This document shows positions 55,948 through 64,000 of a stretch of 64,000 bases of DNA, piece by piece. How positions within the stretch are numbered: position 1 is the stretch's first letter; each line of letters begins with the position of its first letter. The notes beneath the pieces are model-generated. The model was not told the origin of the DNA. It searched no databases and saw only the letters and a program-made list of their open reading frames with translations. The translations under genes and the position numbers were made by a program. The stretch is from Allantophomopsis cytisporea (taxonomy: Eukaryota > Ascomycota > Leotiomycetes > Phacidiales > Phacidiaceae), in contig CP103031.1 of the NCBI GenBank assembly GCA_024752435.1, forward strand, positions 496,001-560,000. Direction: 5' to 3'.

Positions 55948-58279
55948 GTGTGTATATGAATAAGAAGTTTGCTTCAACAAGACTAGAATTGAGTGTTAAT
56001 GATTAGCTAGATTCGTTGTAGCCTTGTAGTCGTAGAAAATGAACCACATCTTTCTACGAGATAGAATAAAGCAAACAGTAAAGGGGTAAGTTGTCAGCAG
56101 TGTCAGGAGTTAATAGGCAAGATCTTTCTGAATACTATACAAACAAGTATAACCAATTGACTTGAATGTCGCATTTATACGTAAGCAATGTAATCCTTCA
56201 CATTTGAGTATTCTACTAGAAATGCCTAGGCATTTTGATATCTAGAAATGAGTCGAGGGCAGTTAGAAAAAAGATTGGGTTATGGATCTGATTTGACGAC
56301 TCTGAGGAGAATGTTAGTTTACAGGCACTGCATATATTCTTCTCATGATGAATCATCATCATTCATAGTACGGAGTATGTATCTACAATACATTGAGTAG
56401 TGCTCCATGCGTATTTCAATGCAAGAGGATCCAGCATATGAATGCTCATACATATTCAACCCCGCGATGCAAATCAATGGACGAACAGCAACCTTGCCAC
56501 ATCCCATCCTCAGCCACTCCAGTCCATCACCACTGATGGCTAACTCGCACACAATTGGAGAATTAATTGTTTTCTAGATCTACTTACGCCGTCTGAATCT
56601 CATCTAATCATCATGTTCACGATCACGCTGACACCGACGCGCATCGACACTCCATTGATCGTGTCATGTTGCACCGCTGAACGTGAGCCTAAGCTGAATG
56701 TTGTGATACCACCTTGATATTATCTTACACCACACCCTTAACAAGTGGCGGGAGGCCCGACACGGGGCGGTGGGCGCGTGCATTACCACGAACCAGGGTA
56801 GCTCCACACCTTGTGCGTAGTGCGTAGAAAACGTGCTCAAAGGAGCTCAAAAGATCTCATTTCACTGCAATTCAATTCAATCCACTTCCCTCTATCTCTC
56901 CGCGCGTCCAACCATTGAATCGAATGACGACGGACCGCGGACTTGTAGTCGGAATGAAAGGGATGTGAGATAGGGATCGTATGTATGATGATGTGTTTTG
57001 CGACAATGTAATATTCATGCGAGTACTGTGTAGAAGAGAAGCAAAGAGATGTTTTGCTGAATGGGGAATTCATTGTTCATGGAGAAAGGTGGGCGTACGG
57101 CTGGCTAGTGGCTAAGCTTACATACAGTACTTAATTAGGTACCGCCCTCAGGAACCCGAGTGCTGGGTCCGTGGAGTCAGAATCCTCTACGTAGAGTATG
57201 TATGTAGTACCTCCCTACATACCAAAGATGCGAACTCCTTACCCATCATCCCAGCGGCTGTATCAATATTCAAGAATGCCATCAAACCGGCTCAGAACAT
57301 CTTTTCATCTCCATCACAGCTGCAATGGTGCGACGGAGCTTCCCCAGAAATACACATGTCAATCGGGCGAAATTATGGTTATGTATGCTTGACAGCCAAG
57401 CTTCGTCGCCGACACGATGATCAATATCTCCGCATACAACCAGCGTTTTCAATGATGAACGCTCAGATGAAGCCGTGCGTTTCAGCCTCTTGGCTTCTTG
57501 AGGAGGCTTATAAACAGCTTACCTTACTGGCCCTATTCTAGAGTACGGCGGGAATCAAATGCGATGGTTCGGATTGCAAGTGTGCTTCAGGTCGAGGTGA
57601 GGTGCATTGAGCAAGTTATGAAAGCGAGGTCGGCACTGATTGTCCGTTCCGTCCTCAATCAATATGGCCCTTTTCATATGTCTGTCTACATTACCTACAC
57701 AAAAGACGTCCTTCAATATACACTCGGACTACCTTATCTGCTTTGATTATCCTCCGAATCCATGTTCTGCACTTTCTGCCCTTGAGGTACCGATGCATAT
57801 GGCTGTATCTACAGAATTCTTCTGGGCATATCCAGAGGACTTGTGCTTAAGCTAAGCTATTACTATTTACTTGGTCCATCAATATTTCTCGTCAACCTCA
57901 TGCATCAAAGCTCCTACTTCCATGCTCACTCCACCTCTCCATCAGTCTTGGCAAGCCATGCCAAGCTCCTAGGTCAGGTCTTTGACAAACCGATGTTTCC
58001 ACAACGTCTCCGTTCTTGATGTATGAACTACATAGCTGAGTGACTGATTCAAGACAAGTGATCCCATCATTGCATTTGGTCATTGTGCTTGGATATAAGC
58101 TTAACGCTATAAAGTCCTACCTGTCCCTGAGTCTTGTAAGTCCTGTCTCCCTCTGTCTTTATTCATATACCAAATCCCCATTTTCCATCTCGACCTCAAT
58201 TTGAATTTCAATCCCGCAATCTCCACTCCAATCTCGACCTCCGCAAAGCACAAACTTGACCTTACAACACCACAACAAA
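55948..58279. other. 2.3 kb intergenic region
   Basis: No gene recognised. The open frames at 57198-57855 are short and unrelated to known families. The right end is the promoter of the copper-protein gene. Confidence 0.5.
58108..58113 (+). promoter_or_regulatory. TATA box of the X325 gene
   Basis: TATAAA followed by G, 172 bases upstream of the ATG at 58280; the leader between is C/T-rich, as in well-expressed fungal genes. Confidence 0.45.
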
Positions 58280-59010
58280 ATGCGCTCCTTCGCCCCCCTC
58301 CTCTTCGCCGCCACCGTCTCGGCGCATTTCAAGCTCGACTACCCAGCAGCTCGCGGATTCAACGAAGACGTCCTCGGCACGTTCCCCTGCGGTGGACAAA
58401 ACACCGTCTCCTCAAACCGTACATCATGGCCATTGACCGGCGGACAAATCGGACTCACAATGGGACACGACCGATCGAACGTTGAGGTCCTTATCGGCAT
58501 CGGATCAGACGTGGGCTCAGCATTCAACACAGTGTTGGTGCCTACCTTCCTCGAGGAGGGAGAAGGACAGTTCTGCTTGGGGGATGTGGTGATTCCAAGC
58601 TCGCTGAATGTCACCGATGGGACCTTGGCGACCATCCAAGTCATTACCAATGGAGATCCTAGTGGAGGACTTTACAACGTATGTCTAATCACTACCATAC
58701 ATTTTTCTATGCAATTCAGACTTTCGCGCTTCGCTGTTTGTGCTTTGTGGATGGGATCGCTTCTAACTTCCTACAGTGCGCAGATATCATCTTCGCCTCC
58801 GACGCGGTTGACCCCACCTCCTCCCAGTGCAAGAACGGTACAGGCATCACCACCGCCACTGCCACCGTCACTGGCAATCCAAACGGCACTACCTCTTCTA
58901 CCACCAGCTCATCGGCATCTTCGACGTCGTCAGGAGCTGCGGTTGTGAATGTCGTCGGGGCTGGCAGCTTGGTGCTGAGTGGCTTGGCTGCTCTTGCTGC
59001 TTTCTTGTAG
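58280..59010 (+). CDS. X325/BIM1-like GPI-anchored copper-binding protein
   Basis: Two exons, 58280-58678 and 58777-59010, give 210 residues. The 98-bp intron (GTATGT, branch TCTAAC, end CTACAG) joins GGLYN to CADIIF. The signal peptide ends at A15, so mature protein begins with His16 (HFKLDYPAARGF); a mature N-terminal His is the copper-binding His brace seen in LPMOs and X325 proteins. H63 in TMGHDRSN is the likely second ligand. Conserved Cys residues (C37, in FPCGG, and CLGD, CADI, QCKN) probably form disulfides. A Ser/Thr-rich stalk (about 165-185) and a hydrophobic tail with a small-residue site before it indicate GPI anchoring. BIM1 of Cryptococcus takes part in copper uptake; X325 proteins do not cut polysaccharides. 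Role here is inferred. Confidence 0.88.
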
Positions 59011-60830
59011 GCTGAGCTGGTCTTGATCGAGGATAAACGGAGTGATGAATGGTAGCTGAGTGAAGGCGGGATGGAATGAGAAAACTTGCTAAGCGGCATG
59101 TAAGAATAATTTGCTAATGAAATGATGGTTTATGATTGCAAGAATGAAACGCTGTATATGTGTGGAGGAATCTCGTCAACGCTTCTCGTGAAAAATATTG
59201 AGGAATCCGAAATTACATATTCAGACCAAGCTGTCTACTTCGAATCCTAGCTAATATTCCTACAAGCGTCGACGTCCACAGAATGGTTATGGACCTCATA
59301 TTACATTCTCGTGTTAAAGAACCCCTATGTGATGTAGTTAACCCTAACGACCATACTCTAAGAAAAGAGCGCTTACCCTCGGATATTCATGGCTTGTTAG
59401 AGGTGGGCAATAGCCTATATAAACAGATCTTAGTGTGTATCAGAGATCATGTAGAGTTACAATCCCGTCCGCAAATATGCCTTCTCAGAACTCAGAAATG
59501 GCCGGATCACGGAGACTTATTACTACTAGTCATTGATGGTCTCGTCATCATACCTTCTCGCTGTCGTGAGATTCCATCTATTTGTCAACACCAACGCTCA
59601 CAGGACACCCGCTCCTTAACACTATGATTTCTTGGTATTGCTAGACCGGGGGTGTCATGGAAAGCTACTGGGACGAGCCGAGCCGATACCAAGCATAATC
59701 ATAAAGTGCATTGTGACTTTCGATAGTTGAGACTATGAGGCATAAAATAAATCGGTTGCCGTGTAGCGCCGTGGATCATTCTGATTGACTACTAGTAACT
59801 ACCTAGTTTATTGGTTCTTCAAATTCACTACAATTCATTCAGCCTGATTTACGATGGAATTGGCCACCAGCAGCTTGATAATCAGAAGAGGCCATAACTC
59901 TTGGTTTTACCGAAGAGTGTCGTGGTGTTGATATACACATATCGTGACTTTCGCAGTTGCGGTTCATATATGTGAAAGGTCAAGGGCCGTGATTTTCAGT
60001 AGAGTAGATACTTAATGCTGGAGTTCAGCCCCATACTAGACACTGGGCAGAAAAGAAACGTCGCTATTCAGCTGGGTAAATATATATTTTTATTTCATCA
60101 CTATTAGACTTCACTCCATGTAATATTCCCTGAAACCGCAAGCATTAAACCAGAGTAACATGGGGTGTGAGCGATCCAGGAGACTCGTTCGTAACTATAT
60201 AATAAAGAACATAATTTTCATCGAGCCAAGCGGCAAGACTGGATATTCATCACCCAACACCTATGTGTGCGGTAGCTGTATCAGCCGCTTCGGCCCGGTA
60301 CTCATCCCGGGACCCTCGCAATTGTCCACTTCCTCGTCACCATTCACTAAACAGTCACCGTTTCTTTTCTTGGCAGCGTCGTTCTCGACATCAAAGTTAG
60401 TGATTAAGCGCGGCTGAATGCTTGGTACCGCAGCAAGACGGCTACCAACAAGCCAAATAATCGTGTAGTCAGTTCAAAGGTTGAAAGTGCGCCGTTTTTA
60501 TGGAATCCAGAGAAGCATGTAATAAGGTACTCCGGGAAGAGCTAAACACATATACATGTCACAGCTATTGACTGCAATGACGGGCATTATTTTGAGCGGG
60601 TGACGGGCATGAAGTCTAAGCTGTCAGAAAATGCCAGTAAGTAAATCACAATTCAGATGGGGTTGGACAAAGCATATGAGCTTGTGCATTAAAGCACAAA
60701 AGCATCACGATGTACATTTTAGACATCATCCTATCAAATAGAGCAATCGCCACTGGATATCTTAGCAAGACCGCCCACAAAACACCAAACGCCACCAACC
60801 CTTCGCTCTCAGCCCTCAGAAGCAACACGT
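59011..60830. other. 1.8 kb region between convergent genes
   Basis: No supported gene. The plus-strand frame 59283-59627 (114 residues) has no recognised family. AT-rich patches suggest 3' flanks. Confidence 0.5.
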
Positions 60831-63800
60831 CTAACCCGCAGCAGCAACCAAGCCCTTCTTAATGTTGATGACGTTACGCAGGTCGAGAGTACTATGGTCG
60901 TCTGGCATATATTCACCACTAACGACGCAAAGAACCTTCATGCGGCCATCGTACTTAAGTCCAGTAAGCAACTTCGGTGTGATGAGGAAGTACTGTGAGG
61001 TGTATTCCTGGCAAGCGATATCGACCATGCGCTCATGCACCATGCGCTCATTACGAGGATCCATGCCTTGGTTGATCTCGTCTACGAGGCGGAATGGCGC
61101 CTGAGCCAGCGACTGCAGCGACATCAGGTAAAAAACCGTCGACACTGAACGCTCACCGCCTGATTGTCGGTTGTGATCAAGTCGTTGCAGTGTATCGTTT
61201 TCTCTAGTTTGGGGTTAGTTCAAAGATCGAGAGGCAATTTCTGTTTGGAGGCGAGGAATAAGTACCTGAATTTCACTTTGATATCGATTGCCCACTTGTC
61301 AAAGTCCTCATCTTTGTGCACGCTAACCTCTCCTGCACAGCCCATTTTTGCGAAGTTGGTGGAGAATGCTTCGTTGATCTCATACACGAGTTTGTCAAGC
61401 TCGGGCTCCCACTTGACTCGAACGCCAGCCAGTTCTTGACCGACTTCGGCGAGCTCGCCCTCGATGTCTCTGAGTTTCTGCTTCAACTTGTCAACTTCGA
61501 CCTGTCTCCTTTCATACTCCTTGATGGCATTAGAATTGCCCGCTTGAACATAGTCGAGCTTTGATTTCTCTGCATCGATCTCATTTTGTAGACCCTCAAT
61601 CGTTGCGTCTTCCGGAACACTTTCAAAAAATGCGGCTCCATCGTCCATTTCGGCCATGATCTCCTTGACAACTTCCAAGAGCTTCTGCGCTTCAGCCTTG
61701 GCAGCTTGAGACTCCCGCCCAGCTTGGGCTACGATAGATCGTTCCCTCTCCAAACGCTCTTGGATGCCACTATTGAGTGCTTTCAGGGCCTCGACATCCG
61801 AAGTGGCTTCTATGAGGCGAATCTGGGCCTCTAGCAGCTCTTGATGACACTTCCATACAACGCCAAGTTGGTCTCTATATCGAAGTGCGACTGTTCCTTT
61901 CTCGAGAATCATCTTGTTATGATCCAGTTGAATATCCTGGATTCGACGTCGTACATCCTCGCCTTGGAGTCGTCGCTCCTGTAATGTCTGGTTTTCTCTT
62001 TCAATTTTCACTGGAAGAGCATCGTACTGACTTTTGAGTCGTTGCAACTCTGACTTTTCCGCTCGTAGTTCTCTGACTGCCTTTTCGTTTTCCTGCAACT
62101 CTTCACCCAATTTTGCCTTCTGGGCACGGATTGGAGTTACTTCTGCCTTTAATCTGTCGAACTGCTCCCGTAAAGCATCCATCCTGTTGCTGATTTCGGC
62201 CTTTCCGGTCACATCCACCGGCTGATCCTTCCAAAACCTAGCCGGGCGCACATTCTTCGTGATAGTACTGATTGCATCAGGGCCATATTGGAGGCGACGA
62301 TTGACACGATAGCTACTTCCCCCAGCTACCCAGCTCGTAAGACGAGTTCTCTGTATTTGACTAAGCTGCTGCTCGTTGATAGAGTTTAGGCTTACACCTG
62401 TCTCGTGTAATTTCTGCTCGCTGCAAAGCATCGCCAGGACAGGGTCTGGTCCTCTCACGAATTGAAGTGCCCAGCCATCGAAGCCAAGAGTTGACATTTC
62501 CTCGTTGGAGATGGGAGATCTGAAGCTTTGTAAGGGGGATGAAGAAGTCTTGATACTGATATCAGCAAGCTCCATTGTACCATAAAGTTGCTCCTGTAGA
62601 GTACGGAAGTCATTCCGTGATTGTACTGTGAAGGCAGTCAAATCATTCTTTTGAAATAGATTCTCAATAGCATCCGCAAATCGTGGATCTGTGACAGAGC
62701 ATTCGGTCATTACAGGTCCAAAAATTTGCTGTTCAAATTTGTCTTGGTTGTTTTGAATCCAGTCCCAGGCTTGAGCAGTATCACGAGAAACTTGGTTGAG
62801 CTTTGTCATTTGTTGTCCAGCTTGAGAATCAAGCGCATCATATTGATGCTGGGCTTCGGCCTGACTGGCCCTATTATCCTTGGCTTGTTGACCAAGCTCT
62901 GCCTCCTGTTCCCGAAGTTGACGAACTTCGGTCTCAATTTCACGAGACCGCTTTTCTTTCTCATGCTATAGAAAATGTTAGGGAGCTTTCAAGTGGAAAG
63001 CAAACAATGCCAACTTACCACACGGTCATTGAATTCTATAGCGTCGAATTCAGGAGGCGCATTTTGTAACTGTGCTTCTAGTTGTCGGATTCTGGCTTGC
63101 AGTTTCTGCATGTCCTGTTTTCGTTTGGTGTCTCCGTTGGCTTCTGCATCGCGCTTCTGGATACATTGCATAATAGCCTCGTCTAAATTAGCCATTTCGG
63201 TTACAAGAGCATCTGCGCCTCTCTCCGCGTTCTTGAGTGCTTTGTGGCGATCGGTGACGACTTCCTGGATCTGATTATGGTAAACTTGCTTGTCATTCAC
63301 GGCACGTAAGGACGGTTCGAGCTCGCTCTCAAGTTCGACAAGGTTTCGCTGAGCGGCCTGTTTCTGCTTCTTCAGATCTTGAAATCTTAAACGACCAGCA
63401 CGATATTCAACAAAAGGGACTTGCTTTTCTAGAGCAGCAATCTTCTCATTGATCTGTTGTCTTTCGTGTAAACGTGCAACATCGTGTTCCAGTCCTTGCT
63501 GTCGGCCTTCTAGATTATTCAATACCTCCTGGTCAGCTTCATGACGGCGCTCCAAGTTCCTTTGTGTATTACGTAACACCTTCAGCTGTTCATGCCACTC
63601 TAACATTTGTGGGGGAGCTGCGGCTCTCTGGGTTGCATGTAAAAGTTGTATCGGGGTTTGACGTGCAAATTCAGAAACCTTCTCTTGGGGCAAGAATTGA
63701 CATAGATTGTCGACTTGAATGCTCAACTCATGGACAAGTGCTTGTACTGCCTTCTCGGTCGTTTCGCGATTGTTGATCCACCATTTGCGCTTGTGATTCT

Positions 63801-64000
63801 CCTTCAATATGAGAACTCTAATCACTGGATTTCGAGAGTCTCTTTGTCGGCCTTTCAGTTCGATCTCGATCGTGGCCTGGTCTTCTCCATGCTTCACAAA
63901 CGATCCAACGTCCTCTGCACGACCCAACACCTTCGTACCCCATCCAAGACCCAGGCAGATCGCACACACAAGTGAACTTTTGCCGACACCATTGGGTCCA
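60831..64000 (-). CDS. SMC5: structural maintenance of chromosomes protein 5 (partial, 5' end beyond window)
   Basis: Three visible exons: 64000-63019, 62965-61266, 61203-60831, with introns of 53 and 62 bp; about 1018 residues are present. The window edge cuts the gene inside Walker A (GPNGVGKSSLVCAICLGLGW), so roughly the first 100 residues are missing. Then come the head (VSEFARQTPIQLLHATQRAA), the first coiled coil, the hinge (FGPVMTECSVTDPRFADAIE onwards), the second coiled coil, the ABC signature QSGGERSVST, Walker B FRLVDEINQGMD and the C-terminal SYNVN-like end. SMC5 pairs with SMC6 in the complex that acts in recombinational DNA repair and replication-fork stability. VDEINQGMDPRNER is specific for SMC5 rather than other SMC proteins. 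All motifs are intact. Confidence 0.96.

Noticed and set aside
59283..59627. Plus-strand frame of 114 codons
   Set aside because: No family pattern and AT-rich context; not supported as a gene.

Overview
The window is nuclear DNA of a filamentous ascomycete. The genes have short introns (46 to 98 bp) with GT..AG borders and CTAAC/CTGAC-like branch points, and several proteins belong to families typical of Pezizomycotina (a DUF7730-like protein, a fungal F-box protein, CYP52-clan P450, X325 copper protein, GH93). The wide intergenic spaces full of TACC/GGTACATA and simple repeats suggest a Leotiomycetes-type plant-associated fungus, but that placement is inference. No bacterial, phage, CRISPR or intact transposon signal was seen.

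Layout. 1-14.9 kb: a secreted, divergent GH3 glycosidase (+), a DUF7730-like protein (+) and a CorA-family Mg2+ transporter of ALR/MNR2 type (-), then 3.5 kb with almost nothing. 14.9-30.8 kb: a class III old yellow enzyme (+), a degenerate 98-bp tandem repeat, a 695-residue protein of unknown function (-) with a 4.4 kb low-complexity upstream region, an O-fucosyltransferase-like membrane protein (+), an intron-containing tRNA-His (-) and the spindle checkpoint kinase BUB1 (-). 31-38.6 kb: GH20 hexosaminidase (-), the CCCH zinc-finger RNA-binding protein NAB2 (+) and mitochondrial protoporphyrinogen oxidase HEM14 (+). 38.6-42.6 kb: a decayed F-box gene and an orphan small gene.

43-51.7 kb looks accessory. 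It holds a feruloyl esterase/tannase, a CYP52-clan P450, an MFS sugar porter and a secreted GH93 exo-arabinanase-like enzyme. Together these could remove ferulate and arabinose from pectic or xylan side chains and import the sugar; that link is inference from family functions. 53.5-64 kb: a second, atypical CorA-like protein with a GC-AG intron and an unresolved reading-frame break, an X325/BIM1-like copper-binding GPI protein, and SMC5, which runs off the right end.

Exon coordinates were derived by hand from frame continuity, splice-site consensus and family conservation. They close in frame for every multi-exon gene except the F-box pseudogene, the 5' end of the feruloyl esterase, and the first junction of the second CorA-like gene.
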